From Heterohyrax brucei (Eukaryota > Chordata > Mammalia > Hyracoidea > Procaviidae): 64,000 nucleotides of DNA. The stretch spans positions 17,144,001 through 17,208,000 of the forward strand of contig CM053154.1 of the NCBI GenBank assembly GCA_028571685.1, read 5' to 3'. Shown here piece after piece: positions 32,790-43,203 of this stretch (position 1 is the stretch's first letter; every line of letters begins with the position of its first letter). The translations under genes and the position numbers were made by a program. The notes under the pieces are model-generated. The model made no database searches and was not told where the DNA came from. It saw only the letters and a list, made by a program, of their open reading frames with translations.

Positions 32790-33316
32790 CAGCATGAGAG
32801 TAGTAGACCTAGATGGTGCCCAGCCACCACCAATGACTGTCCTGACATGGAATATAACATACAGTCTCTGACATAGTGGGAGAAAAATGGGTGTGCAGAA
32901 CTCAAACTCTGTTAAAAAGTCCAGACTTGATGATCCAACTGACTGGAGGGTCCCTGGAAGACAGGGCCCCTAGACTCTCTGTTAGCCCAGAGCTGAAACC
33001 ATTTCCAAAGCCAGCTCTTCAGACAAAGATTGGACTGGACTATAAGACACAAAATGATACTGGGAAAGAGTGTGCTTCTTGGCTTAGATACATGAGACTA
33101 ACTCGGCTACTCCTTTTCAGTGGCAAGATGAGAAGACAGAGGGGGACAGGAGCTGGTTGAATGGACATGGGAAATACAGGCTGGACAGGAAGAGTATGCT
33201 ATCACAATGTGGGGAGAGGTGTCAGATTTGCATAGTAATGTATGTCTAAATTTTTGTATGACAAATTGACTTGGATTGTAAACTTTCACTTAAAGCACAA
33301 TAAAGTATTTTTTAAA
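32790..33316 (+). mobile_element. L1-type LINE 3'UTR segment (copy 1)
   Basis: About 530 bp ending in 'cacaataaagtattttttaaaa'. 'gatggtgcccagccaccacc' and 'gtcctgacatggaatataac' match copy 2 at 40390. The 3' terminus ('cttggattgtaaactttcac') matches the reverse fragment at 3485. No ORF2 sequence attached. Assignment to L1 is inferred. Confidence 0.6.
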
Positions 33317-34034
33317 AACTCACTGTTTATATGCGCTGGGAGAAGATACTCAAAGAAGCCTTCAAGTAGTGGTCTTCATACTGTGTTGTGTGTAGAAATC
33401 ACATAATAGCTCGCTGGAAACACATATGCCTGATACCACCAGCAGAGATTCTGATTTGTTAGATCTGCAGAAAGCCCAAGCACCTGCATGTTAAGAATAC
33501 ATCAAAGTGACCCTGATGAACACAGCCCAGGAACTTCTCTGTGGAGAAAGCACGGCCTTAATGATAAAGAAGCGCAGTCAGGCTTTGAGTAAGACCTGCC
33601 TGGAGCCACTGCCATGTGCAAGGATCCATCAGGAGGACAGAACAGGGTCCATCATTGTCCCTCCAAGGAGAGACTCTGAGCAAGACGGACCGTGCCACCC
33701 GAGTAGCACTGGCTAAGACAAGATGTGTCCTGCCCAAGAACACAGCCTGTCCCTTCCCTAAGCAGCTGGTATCTCAGTGTAGAGATGGATATTCTGTGTC
33801 ATACTAGACTAGCATCATTAAACATTCACATGGTGTAACTAGCTCTACTTCCTTCTATTGAGGTCTGCCCTGGGACAACTTCCCTCTTCATTTTAAATTA
33901 CAAATTAATATTTTGATGGTATATATCAGTCTGTGTGCTAGAGTAAAATGAGCTATTCTCAGAACAAAGGCTGTCTTCTCAGTATGCTGGCAAATCTGGG
34001 TTTCTAAAGGTGAGCCAGCATCTAAAACAAAACT
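33317..34034. other. Unique sequence
   Basis: About 720 bases, with short overlapping frames at 33507-33807 and no domain. Confidence 0.4.
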
Positions 34035-34166
34035 GAAAACCAAATCCTCTGACTCATGGTGACACTGAAGGACAGAGCAGAACTGTCAAACAGGCTTTCC
34101 AAGGAGTACCTGGTGGATTCCAATTACCCACCTTTTGGTTAGCAGCCGTAGCTCTTAAGCCACTGG
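34035..34166 (-). mobile_element. SINE, short form, 5' end eroded
   Basis: 'gaaaaccaaatcctctgac' to 'ccttttggttagcagccg'. Middle deletion in the tail. Confidence 0.85.
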
Positions 34167-34567
34167 TCAGAACCTGGATGGTGGTATATTAGCAAAGGTA
34201 AGAGCAGTGGTATGTTGGTAAATGTTTAACATGTAGCTCTTCTCCTCTCCAAATGCCTAAATTTGTGGCACTGGTTGATCACCCTGGATGTAAGTGCCTC
34301 TACCAAGGCCAATGTCAAACTAACCTGACATCACTGTACACGGAACTGGGAAGAGACACACATCATTACTTAGTCATTTCACCACACAGGTACCATAGAC
34401 AAACAACCACAAGAATATAGATATAGTGAAAATAATTAGAACAAGATGAGTATGGGGTATTCATTACCTTTGTTTTTAATCAGTTAATTTTTATTTTAAG
34501 TTTATTAATGTAATTTAATTTTTAATAATGACTACTTTTATTAAATCTGCAGGAATTTAATAATTAA
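34167..34567. other. Unique AT-rich sequence
   Basis: Holds a run of TTAAT/ATTAA motifs at 34475-34570. No gene. Confidence 0.4.
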
Positions 34568-34730
34568 AAACCTAAAAAAGAAATGTATTGCCACAGAGTC
34601 AATTCTGCCTCAAAGTGACCCTACAGTACAGAGAAGAACTGTCCCACAGAGTTCCTAAGGAGGGCCTGGTGGATTCAAACTGCTGACCTTTGGTGAACAG
34701 CCATAGAACTTAACCTGCTGGGTTTATGAA
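34568..34730 (-). mobile_element. SINE, short form
   Basis: 'gtattgccacagagtcaattc' to 'gaacagccatagaacttaacc'. Diverged head. Confidence 0.88.
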
Positions 34731-34743
34731 GACTGATTATTAA

Positions 34744-34914
34744 ATGGAAAGCCTGGCGGCATAGTGGTTAAGTGCTATGGTTGCTCACTAAGAGGTCAGC
34801 AGTTCCAAATCCTCCGCACACTTCTTGGAAACTCTGTGGGGCAGTTCTACTCTGTCTCATAAGGTCCTTATGAGTTGGAATTGACTCAGTGGCAGTAGAT
34901 GTGGTTTTTGTTAT
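34744..34914 (+). mobile_element. SINE, short form
   Basis: 'gaaagcctggcggcatagtgg' to 'gagttggaattgactcagtgg' and a T-rich end. Faces the minus copy at 34568 with a 13-bp gap, so the two form a large inverted repeat. Confidence 0.92.
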
Positions 34915-35029
34915 AAAAGCAGCACAAGCCAACACTAGCACATCAGTAGAGGGTACACCCTTGGGAGAAGATCACCTAGCCCGGGTGATAACCTCTGCTG
35001 CACACTAATCCCTTATAGATGTTGACTTC

Positions 35030-35290
35030 TTTTACAAAGGGCTTTCATTCACATTGTTTATCTGATTTTTATAACTACATCATAGACTGAGTATAACAGA
35101 GATTTTGCTCATCTTACAAATGAAGAAATTAAAATGAGAGCAGCTAAACCCCTTGCTCACAATCAACCAGCTACATAGTGCTAATCTTGACATTATCCTC
35201 ATGAAGTAGATATCATTCGCCCATTGGGAATATGGGGAAACTGAAGTGAGATTATGCCATGCCTTTGAACCTAAGTCAAGATCAACTACA
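35030..35290 (+). mobile_element. MIR element(s)
   Basis: 'ttacaaagggctttcattc', 'catcttacaaatgaagaaatt', 'acaatcaaccagctacatag' followed by a second 'gaatatggggaaactgaag' core. Either one MIR with a duplicated core or two partial copies. Confidence 0.65.
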
Positions 35291-35395
35291 CTGCTTCTCA
35301 CACTTCAGAGCACAGCAGAATCATGGGGGAACACGCCAGAGCACAGACTTCAGGGCCTCACGCCCAGAGGTTCTAGGTCTAGGGTGATAGTCTAA

Positions 35396-35600
35396 GGAAT
35401 GCCGATAGTACAACAGTTAAGCAACTGGCTGCTAACCGAAAGTTCAACAGTTTGAACCCATCAGCAGCTCCCCAGGAGACAAGACATGGCAATCTGGTCC
35501 TGTAAAGACTCCAGCCTCGGAAGCCCCGGGAGGCAGTTCTATTCTGTTACAGAGGGTTGCTGTGAGTTGGAATTGACTTGATGGCCCCCAACAACAGTGA
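35396..35600 (+). mobile_element. SINE, long form
   Basis: 'gaatgccgatagtacaacag', 'gacatggcaatctggtcctg', 'gagttggaattgacttgatgg'. Ends in 'cccccaacaaca', an RTE-type end. Confidence 0.88.
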
Positions 35601-35694
35601 GGGGCCCCCAAATCTGAATTTCTTACAAGCTCCCAAGGGATACCCATGATGCTAGTCTAGATATTAGAATTGAATAGCCTTGAGCCGCAGCACG

Positions 35695-35897
35695 CCAGCC
35701 CCAGCTGCTGTTGAGTCACCTCTGACAGACGGCGACTTCACATGTACCACAGGTGAACTGTTCCCTGTAAGGTTTTCTGTTTTGCCAGGAGATCACCAGG
35801 CCTTTCTTCCCAGGTTTCTTTGGGTAGTCACAAACCTTCAACCTCTCTTAAGTTAGCAAAGGAGCACATTAACCGTGTGCACCACCCAGGGACTCTG
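35695..35897 (-). mobile_element. SINE, long form (array unit 1)
   Basis: 'gctgctgttgagtcacctctg', 'ggagatcaccaggcctttc', 'ccgtgtgcaccacccaggg'. First of five minus-strand SINEs in a row. Confidence 0.85.
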
Positions 35898-35907
35898 AGT
35901 AGCCCTA

Positions 35908-36062
35908 TACGCCATGGCCATCAGGTTGATTCAGACTTACAGCAGTCCTATAGGACAGAGTAGAACTGCCTCATGGAATTTCCAAAGAGCGCCTGGTGGA
36001 TTTGAATGACCGATCTTTTTGTTAGCAGCCAAGCTCTTGGCCATTGTGATACTGGGGCTCTG
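35908..36062 (-). mobile_element. SINE, short form (array unit 2)
   Basis: 'gccatcaggttgattcagac' to 'gatactggggctctg'. Begins ~10 bases after unit 1. Confidence 0.9.
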
Positions 36063-36084
36063 AGCGGCACCATAAAAAAAGAGG

Positions 36085-36222
36085 GAAAAAAAAACCCACT
36101 GCTGTTGTATCCATTCTATCTCTTAGCAACCCTATAGGGTGGAGTAGAACTGTTTCATACAGCTTCCAAGGAACCTGGTGGGTTCAGACTTAACCACTTA
36201 GCACTTAACCCCTACCACCACA
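36085..36222 (-). mobile_element. SINE, short form (array unit 3)
   Basis: A-run then 'cccactgctgttgtatcc' to 'gcacttaacccctacc'. Loss of part of the box-B region. Confidence 0.85.
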
Positions 36223-36224
36223 TA

Positions 36225-36393
36225 ACCTAAAAACCTAACCTGTTGCTGTCAAGTCAATTCCAACTAATAGTAAACCTATAGGACAGAGTAGAACAGCCCA
36301 ATAGAGTTTCCAAAGAGCATCTGGTGGGTCTGAACTGCTGACTTTTGGGTTAGCAGCCATAGCTCTTAACCACTACACCACGAGGGTTTTTTT
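36225..36393 (-). mobile_element. SINE, short form (array unit 4)
   Basis: 'gttgctgtcaagtcaattcc' to 'ctacaccacgagggttt'. Confidence 0.92.
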
Positions 36394-36404
36394 TACACCA
36401 CCTA

Positions 36405-36573
36405 AGCCAAAAGACCAAACTCACTGCCATCGAGTCAATCCTTACTCATAGTAACCCTATAGACAGAGTAGAACTGGCCCCATAGAGTTTCTAAGAGGTG
36501 CCTGGTGGACTCAAACTGCTGACCTCATGGTTGGCAGATGTAGCACTTAAGCACTACGCCACCAGGGTTTCCT
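36405..36573 (-). mobile_element. SINE, short form (array unit 5)
   Basis: 'cactgccatcgagtcaatcc' to 'ctacgccaccagggtttcc'. The cleanest of the array. Confidence 0.93.
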
Positions 36574-38036
36574 TCCCCGCCACATACTGCCTATTAATTG
36601 TTTCCTGAGAACCAGGGGTCCCAATTCCTAGTTATATGTTTACTACAATATATTGGAATAGTTTAGTTTAGACATCGCACAATACTGTGTATTTATTTGT
36701 AAGTATACATATTTTTCTTTTAATCAGTTGATAATACATGTGCTAGTTCTGAGACTGTGTGGACTGACACTATATAGAAAATTTAATTGCCATCAAAACC
36801 ACTAGATGGAAAGATTTAAGAGAACTGTCTTGGGGATTTATAATTAAGGCTCTGGAAATTCTTGGAAATAAAAATGCTAACTCAAATTCTGTTGTCAATA
36901 GTCCATGTAGGGAAAACTTACACAAGTACTGTGGAACCTCTGGACTCCTATATTACAAGGTGAGCTCCAAATTTGCATTTTCAAGTTTCAATCTTGCTTC
37001 AGGGAAAATTGACTTCTTATTTAGTTAATTTTATACCTGGAAGAGCTGCACTGAAGCAGTACTTAACATTATTTATATTTATAAGACATTTTTCCATGAG
37101 GTTCTTGGATAACTGCAGCCGTGTTATCTCAAGATGGAGAGATGACATTACCAACTCCAGCTCAGAGATGACGAGCCAGTGCAAGGCTCCGTGCAAACAC
37201 TGGGGGTCTTGCCGACAATCCTCAGAGTCTTAACAGCACAGGGAGAAGCAGGACCTAGACCCCGGGAATCCTAGCTCTGCATACCTCCAGCTACATGACC
37301 ATTCTTGAACAAGTGAAGCCTTTTCACACCAGGCCAGGGAAACAGTGAGACTCCAACCAACCTGCTTGGTTACTTCGTAACAGCTTAGGTAAAAGGTAAG
37401 AAGGGATAGGAGAGTCAAAGTATGGGCTGAAATGGAATTATTTCCAGTTCCGATTACCATGGAAAAATAGGAGTTGGCATTTGTGTTTTATGGCTTAGCA
37501 AATCTGACCAATAGCTTCTGAAAATTGGTGTTTTACTAAAATAGTTTAGTGTATCTGTATCCTACCAGTTAGAAGGCAATCCATTTTCAATTAATAAGGA
37601 CCCCTACTAGCGCTTAATCAATTAAAATGGTAATTTAATTATCTTCTATTACAACATACGATTTGGGAAAATCTAAAGTTTGTGTTCCACCTCCCCACTA
37701 TTCCATTCTTCCTCCTTTATCTTGCTTTTTAAGAACCAGTATTCCCAGTGAGTACTCATTTTACCCTGTTCAAGGATGCGACATCCACTTAACTGTATCT
37801 CCCAGGCATAGTCATTTTGCCGATGATTGAAAATAGTCATACTCAGTGAATTTAAGGCAGTTCACTCTTTCTAAAGGATGAATAGCTTTCTGAGTTGAGG
37901 AACTTGGACTTTTTTTTCCTAATGGTTCAGCACTCCACTGTTACCAGAAAGCCCAAGTAACATTCAGGAGTTCCAACGCCCAGCCTTTACAGTGCCAGGA
38001 AGTCTTTGCATTTATTACAACACCTGGACTAGTCCC
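36574..38036. other. Unique block (about 1.5 kb)
   Basis: SINE-free and AT-rich. A weak MIR-like core may lie near 37230-37280. See the separate entry for 37480-37680. Confidence 0.45.
37480..37680. promoter_or_regulatory. Candidate conserved non-coding element
   Basis: Several homeodomain-like cores within 70 bases: 'tcaattaataagg', 'gcttaatcaattaaaatgg', 'gtaatttaattatc'. No SINE or LINE within 500 bases on either side. Inference from motif density only. Confidence 0.35.
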
Positions 38037-38272
38037 TAAGGAACTCTGGTGGCACAGTGGTTAGCACTGGGCTGCTAACAAGAAGGTTGGCAGTTTGACC
38101 CCACTAGCCACTCCAAAGGAGAAAGCTGTGGCAGTCTACTTCCATGAAGACTTTTAAAAAATAAAAATAAATAAAAATAAATCTGTTGCAACTTTTTAGC
38201 CTCAGAATTGATATAGGGCAATTCTACTCTATCCAGTAGGTCTGCCATGAGCTGGAATCATGGAATCAGTTT
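38037..38272 (+). mobile_element. SINE, long form with internal AAATA repeat
   Basis: 'gaactctggtggcacagtgg', 'gctgtggcagtctacttcc', then an A-rich (AAATA)n block at 38156-38185, then 'gggcaattctactctatcc' and tail. The microsatellite grew within the SINE. Confidence 0.85.
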
Positions 38273-38274
38273 AA

Positions 38275-38440
38275 AAAAAAAAAAAACAAGACTGCTGTCA
38301 TCTAGTAAATTCCAACTCATAGCAACCCTATAGGACAGAAAAGAACTGCCCCATAGAATTTCCAAGGAGAGCCTAGTGGATTTGAACTGCCAACCTTTTG
38401 TTTAGCAGCCATAACAGTTAACTACTACACCACCACGTTT
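38275..38440 (-). mobile_element. SINE, short form
   Basis: A-run, 'gactgctgtcatctagtaaa', 'ccttttgtttagcagcc'. Shares an A-rich boundary with the plus-strand SINE at 38037, giving a tail-to-tail pair. Confidence 0.9.
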
Positions 38441-38607
38441 TCTAAGACTTATGGCAATAGGTTTTCTGGCCAGCAGGTAGAAGCTTCAGAAGCACCTGGA
38501 AGCACAGCTGTAGGTGTAGCATTGAACTTGAACTTAGTAGAAAGACAGTGAGCTCCCAGACTTTGGTAAAAATCTCCCTCCATTTTGGTCCTTCCTTTCA
38601 TCTCACT

Positions 38608-38730
38608 GGGAACCCTGGTGGTGTGGTGGTTAATTGCTACAGCTGCTAACCAAAAGGTCGGCCATTCAAATCCAGCTGGCCCTCCTTGGAAGCTCTGTGG
38701 GGCAGTTCTACCCTGTCCTATGGGGTTGAA
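38608..38730 (+). mobile_element. SINE, short form, tail missing
   Basis: 'gaaccctggtggtgtggtgg' to 'ctgtcctatggggtt'. The tail is replaced by the next copy. Confidence 0.88.
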
Positions 38731-38767
38731 AAAGCCCTGGCTTTTTCATCCCACTGACACTGAACTA

Positions 38768-38838
38768 GTTTGACAGTTTAAATCCACCAGGCACTCCTTG
38801 GAGACTGTGGGACAGTTCTACTTTGTCCTGTAGGGGGT
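38768..38838 (+). mobile_element. SINE middle fragment
   Basis: 'agtttgacagtttaaatcc', 'gactgtgggacagttctac'. Head and tail missing. Confidence 0.75.
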
Positions 38839-38844
38839 TTTTTT

Positions 38845-39003
38845 GGTTAAGAGCTCAACTGTTAGCTGAAAGTCTGACAGTTCAAACTCACCCAGTGGCT
38901 CTTTGGGAAAGTGACCTGGCGATCTGCTCCTGTAAAGAGTACAGCCACAAAAACCCTATAGGGCAGTTGGACTGTGTCACACAGGGTTCTTGTGAGTCAC
39001 GTA
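38845..39003 (+). mobile_element. SINE, long form, 5' truncated
   Basis: 'ggttaagagctcaactgttagc', 'gtgacctggcgatctgctcc', 'gggttcttgtgagtcacg'. Third plus-strand copy in series. Confidence 0.82.
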
Positions 39004-39402
39004 TCACCCCAACTTCACTGAATCACAACCCATTCCACCGCATATACACTGCATGCCTGGTGCGTTCCCTGGCTCATCACCAGCACTTGAATGTTAGTGG
39101 TTGTTGCTGCTATTTTATAGCTTTTTAAGGCAGACCAGCTGCTTCCACTTCCCATCAAGTGCTCTCTGCTCCCACAAAGATCTCCTCTGGTTTCTACGCT
39201 GCTTAAAAATGCTCAATGACTCTCTATGAGTTCCAGCTGTGTTTCTCAAGTGCATTAGAATCACAGGAATTGCTTCTAATACACTCGTAGAATTTCTAGG
39301 AGACCTATTGTATCAGACTTTTCAGGAACTGGGCCTAGGAAGCTGAATTTAAACTAAAAGACTGTTTCTCAACCCGACCAAGGCAAGGTCGTGGAAACTT
39401 CA
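39004..39402. other. Unique sequence
   Basis: About 400 bases, nothing recognised. Confidence 0.4.
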
Positions 39403-39582
39403 CTGAAAAAAAAAAAAAAAAAACTCTGTTGTGATCAAGTCAATTCCAACTCATAGTTACACTATAGACTCAGTAACACTGCCCCATGGAGTTTCCAAGG
39501 AGCTCCTTGGAAACTTTAGATTCAAACTGCTAACCTTTTTGTTTAGCATTTGTCGCACTTAACAACGATGCCACCAGGGTGT
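39403..39582 (-). mobile_element. SINE, short form
   Basis: Starts with a ~19-base A-run, then 'gttgtgatcaagtcaattcc' and ends 'gatgccaccagggtg'. A local 'aaggagctccttggaaac' duplication is present inside. Confidence 0.9.
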
Positions 39583-39683
39583 GTAGAAGCTTTGTAGGCA
39601 CATCTAAACTCACTGGGGGACCTAATTACTGGGTTGATGGCTGGGGATCATGGTCTCAGAGGACATCTAACTCAAGTGACATA

Positions 39684-40259
39684 ACATACGGGGGCTGCCA
39701 GCTAAGTTCCCAAACTCATCCTAGAAAAAAAGTGCTACATAACTCGTTGGTAAATACCACTGCAGTTACCTTAGAAGTACTCCCCTTGGGAAGGTATGCA
39801 GTGATGCCAGCGCCTAGTCCACCCTTCAAAGAAATTTGGGAAGTCATTTTCATGAATGGCCATCAGAGCTGTCATTGTATTACCCTTGATGTCCTCAATC
39901 TCATCAAAATGTCTTTCATTCAATATTTCCTTTATCTCTGGGTAAAGAAAAAAATGGTTGGAGGCCAGACTGGGTGAGTAGGGAGGGTGTTCCAATGCAG
40001 TTATTTGTTTGCTGGCTAAAAACTCCCTTACAAACAGCTATACAAGTAAGTCTACAAACTTAAGCACCATGCCATTGTGCCCAATGGCCATTCAAGAAAG
40101 AGCTCCAAAATTGCATTGAAGGATGGAATAGGTGCTGCTGTTGGGGCACAGCTTCTCAGGGGGAGTACTTCGAAGGCAACTGTGATGATATTCAACAATG
40201 AGGAATGTAATACTTAGAACAAGTAAAATTGTTCATGCACTTAATTGTCAGACCTCATA
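39684..40259 (-). mobile_element. mariner, non-autonomous snap-back derivative (copy B)
   Basis: About 575 bp flanked by TA. Left end 'tacgggggctgccagctaag', right end the complement of 'tatgaggtctgacaattaag'. The transposase C-terminal part is read on the minus strand (39995-39771) and includes 'PPYSPSLASNHFFLYPEIKE', 'FFEGWTRRWHHCIPSQGEYF'. The family's third catalytic Asp is in the PDLAP position and is Ser here. The left arm (39685-39865) and the right arm (40080-40259) are inverted copies, for example 'gaagtactccccttgggaag' against the complement of 'ctcagggggagtacttcg'. Same layout as copy A. Confidence 0.88.
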
Positions 40260-40389
40260 GCTTATTAAGAAAAATATTCTACATCCTACTTTGGTCTTAA
40301 AAGCTTGTAAATGGTCAACTAAGGTACTCCACTGTTCTTGTTTTGTCAGGAGCAAGGGAGAATGAAGAAAATAAAAAACACAAGGAAAG

Positions 40390-40893
40390 ATGAGTCCAAA
40401 GGACTCATGGACCATAACTACCACAGCCTTCACCAGACTGAGTCTGGCACAGCTAGAGGGTACCCAGCTACCACCAGTGACTGCTCTGACAGGGATCACA
40501 ACAGAGTCCCTGACAGAGCTAGAGAAAAAAGTACAGCAAAACTTTAGTTCACAAAGAAAGACCAGACTTACCGGTATGACACAGACTGGAGAAACCTGGA
40601 GACCATGGCCCCTGGACACTCTTTTACCTCAGTACTGAAGTCACTCCTGAGGTTGACCCTTTAGGCCAAAGGTCAGATTGGCCCATAAAACAAAATGAGA
40701 TTAAATGGCACACCAGCCTAGGGGCAAGGACAAGAAAACAAGACAGGACAGGAAAGCTGCTAACAGACAAAGTGGAAAAAGGAGTGTTGACATGTCATGG
40801 GATTGTCAACCAATGTCACAAAACAACATGTTTGTATTCACTGTTTAAGAAGAAAATAATTTGTTCTATAAAACTTCACCTAAAGTACAGTTT
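40390..40893 (+). mobile_element. L1-type LINE 3'UTR segment (copy 2)
   Basis: 'gggtacccagctaccacc' and 'gctctgacagggatcacaac' match copy 1 at 32800-32860; near the 3' end 'aaaacttcacctaaagtac' matches copy 1's 'aaactttcacttaaagcac'. Slightly longer at its left. No ORF2. Confidence 0.58.
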
Positions 40894-41524
40894 GGGGTGG
40901 GGGAAAGCTGTGTTTCCTAGGTGCACTGTTGCTTGAGATTCACTGAGGGTGGTCATTGTCAGGGAGTCAGGGGAATACAAGCTCCCCCTGTGAGAATTCA
41001 CTTCCAGGTCTGTCACCCTTTGACCTGGATGATCTCACCTATCTATGCTTCCCCTGAAGAGTGAGACTGTGTTTTGAGTCCCTGAAAAACACCAAGATCT
41101 CTTGACACTTTTCTTAAGGTCTTCTCCTCCCCTGTTTGTATGAGAAAGAGTAGCCTTTACCTGGTTTTTCCTTGAACCAGAAGGTTTGCTCCCCTGCCAG
41201 ACAATCTTCACTCCTGGAGAGTGGAGAAACTGGAAATTTTTGTCCACCGCTCAATGAGCTCTGTGTGTGGTCACTCTCTTGACTAGCACCCTGTTACATT
41301 ATTATTACTTTATCTCCCCTCTACAAGGAACTCAGCAGGCACAGAAGCAGATATATAGGATTACGGTAGGCTTAAGGGAACTTTCATTACTGTGTTCACA
41401 GCAATACCTAGGATTAGAATAGACAGAAGAGAACTTCCATTGCTGCGTTTGTCGGGGGCCTATGAGGACAACTCGTCCACTGTGTCCTTATTGCTTTTTA
41501 CTTCATGCCCATTCCCTTCTGGTA

Positions 41525-41612
41525 ATGTGAGGAGTGGATGTGATAATACCGTAATGCACTTAGCAGAGCCCTCGGCACATCATATACACTCAGTAAATGT
41601 TACCTTCCACCG
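41525..41612 (+). mobile_element. MIR 3' tail
   Basis: 'gcacttagcagagccctcgg', 'cactcagtaaatgttacc' match the MIR ending (cttagcacagtgcctggcacatagtaa...). Confidence 0.6.
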
Positions 41613-42204
41613 TAATTCTTGGAATATATATATAGTCCAACCTTAAGTGCTTCCTTTAACCATTGTCAGAGTGCAAATGTTGACCAACACGGCCAGGTAC
41701 ATTTTGCTGTGTCTAGACAGGAATAAATGCGTTGGCCTTAAGAATTTCCTTTAAACACCTGCAACACACCCTGTTGAACTTTTGCCAGATCATAATTTCA
41801 GAGCAGTTACTGAAGGGTAGAGTGGTTACTAGAGGGTAGATTCTCTAGTCTGTGGTCAGCCTATCCTAACCCAATGCATTGCTCCTGTGCCAGACCTCCA
41901 CCCACATCCTCTAGCCCATTTTTCCTTCAATCAGCATTGTTCTGGGAGGGGGAGCATCACCCAGCCTCCTTCAGAAGTCATCAGTGTGGGGGAGGGGTAG
42001 AAAACTGCAGATTTGGCAACTCTTGGCAGGAACCTTCCTATTTTGTTTCCTCTAAGAGGGCTGATTCTGCCAGGTCCTTCAGCTGCACAAAAATGAAGGC
42101 GTGAAGCACTGTCTCAGTCATCAAGACCAAGGTTAGTCAACAAGGTCTCCATCAAGCTGTGATTCTTTTCCAAGGGGTAAAATTGGCAGTGAGTAGGGGA
42201 GTGT

Positions 42205-42240
42205 GCGTGTGTGTGCGCGCGCGTGCACATGTGTACGTGA
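42205..42240. repeat. (TG)n/(CG)n microsatellite
   Basis: 'gtgtgcgtgtgtgtgcgcgcg' alternating purine-pyrimidine tract, a potential Z-DNA former. Confidence 0.9.
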
Positions 42241-42299
42241 CAGACAGAGGGAAAGAGGTGGGCACACAGGTGGGAGGGGGGAAGGGGGAGCAAAAGAGT

Positions 42300-42660
42300 G
42301 AGGAAGTCCATGCTCCCTGCCAGGCCACGGAGAATATTTAAGCATCCTTTAACAACCTAGTTCCACACCAAAGCCCTCCCTTCTGAGTTGCTAGGCTTCT
42401 TTGTGAGTCTTTCCTTTCTTCTGTCTGCTGCATAGCCACTTAAAGAGCGTTTTCCAAAGAGAATAATGGAGCCCAGTAAGTGGCCCCAGGGACTGCTCCG
42501 TGCAAACCTAAATCAAAAGTCATTAACACTGTCTGATGGCTGTTTGGCAGTCTTTGCAAAAGGAGCTCCTAGCCTGGCCAGCCACCCCCTTGGCTCCTTA
42601 CACCTCTGGCTGACTGGCCAAGCCAGGATTGAACTGCTGCAGTGAGAGCATTAAAGGTGA
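42300..42660. promoter_or_regulatory. Candidate conserved non-coding element
   Basis: Repeat-free with 'gagaataatggagcccag', 'aaatcaaaagtcattaacac' and 'gatggctgtttggcag'. Looks like ordered low-copy DNA rather than decayed repeat. Function unknown. Confidence 0.33.
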
Positions 42661-42791
42661 GTGGGTAACCCCGAGGAAGGGTGAATCCTAACTCACACAG
42701 CCAACCTGTAGAGTGATGTGGCTTCAGAAGCCACAGTCTGAGCTGGGAAGGTGGCGAGGCTGCCTAGTCATGCATGGCACATAGTACTAGT

Positions 42792-42966
42792 TACCAGTTG
42801 CTGTCAAGTCCATGAAGCCACCTCACAGTGAACCCACACGTGTCCCAGTATAACTGTGCTATTCAGGTTTTCAATGGCTGATTTTTCGGAAGCAGATCTG
42901 AGGCACCTCTGGGTGGATTCAAACCTCCACCTTTGAGGTTAGCAACAAAGTACATTAAAATCTTAC
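42792..42966 (-). mobile_element. SINE, long form with 'caatggctgat' centre
   Basis: 'gttgctgtcaagtccatgaag', 'ttcaatggctgatttttcgg', 'ggtggattcaaacctcc'. Same centre as at 1375 and 60578. Confidence 0.85.
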
Positions 42967-43027
42967 TAACTATTGGTCGGCTGGGGACTTATAGACCATA
43001 ATACCCTCCTTATAGCCCATAACACCC

Positions 43028-43191
43028 TAAAACTCCAAACCGTTGCCACCGAGTTAATTCTGACTCATAGTAATCTTATAGGACAGAGTAGAACTGCCCC
43101 GTGAAGTTTCCAAGGAACACCCAGTGGATTTGAACGGCCAACCTTTTTGTTAGCAACTGTATCACTTAACCACTAGGCCACCAGGGTCTCC
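43028..43191 (-). mobile_element. SINE, short form
   Basis: 'ccgttgccaccgagttaattc' to 'ctaggccaccagggtctcc'. Complete. Confidence 0.93.
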
Positions 43192-43203
43192 ATAGCATGT
43201 ACT

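Larger units (their letters stand above)
40894..42791. other. SINE-free unique block (about 1.9 kb)
   Basis: Holds a MIR tail (41525), a short TG/CG tract (42205-42228) and a candidate conserved segment (42300-42660). No gene call. Confidence 0.5.

Noticed and set aside
35695-36573. Regularly spaced repeats resembling a CRISPR-like or satellite array
   Set aside because: Units are separate SINE copies of differing length and divergence, each with its own A-rich tail; the genome is mammalian.
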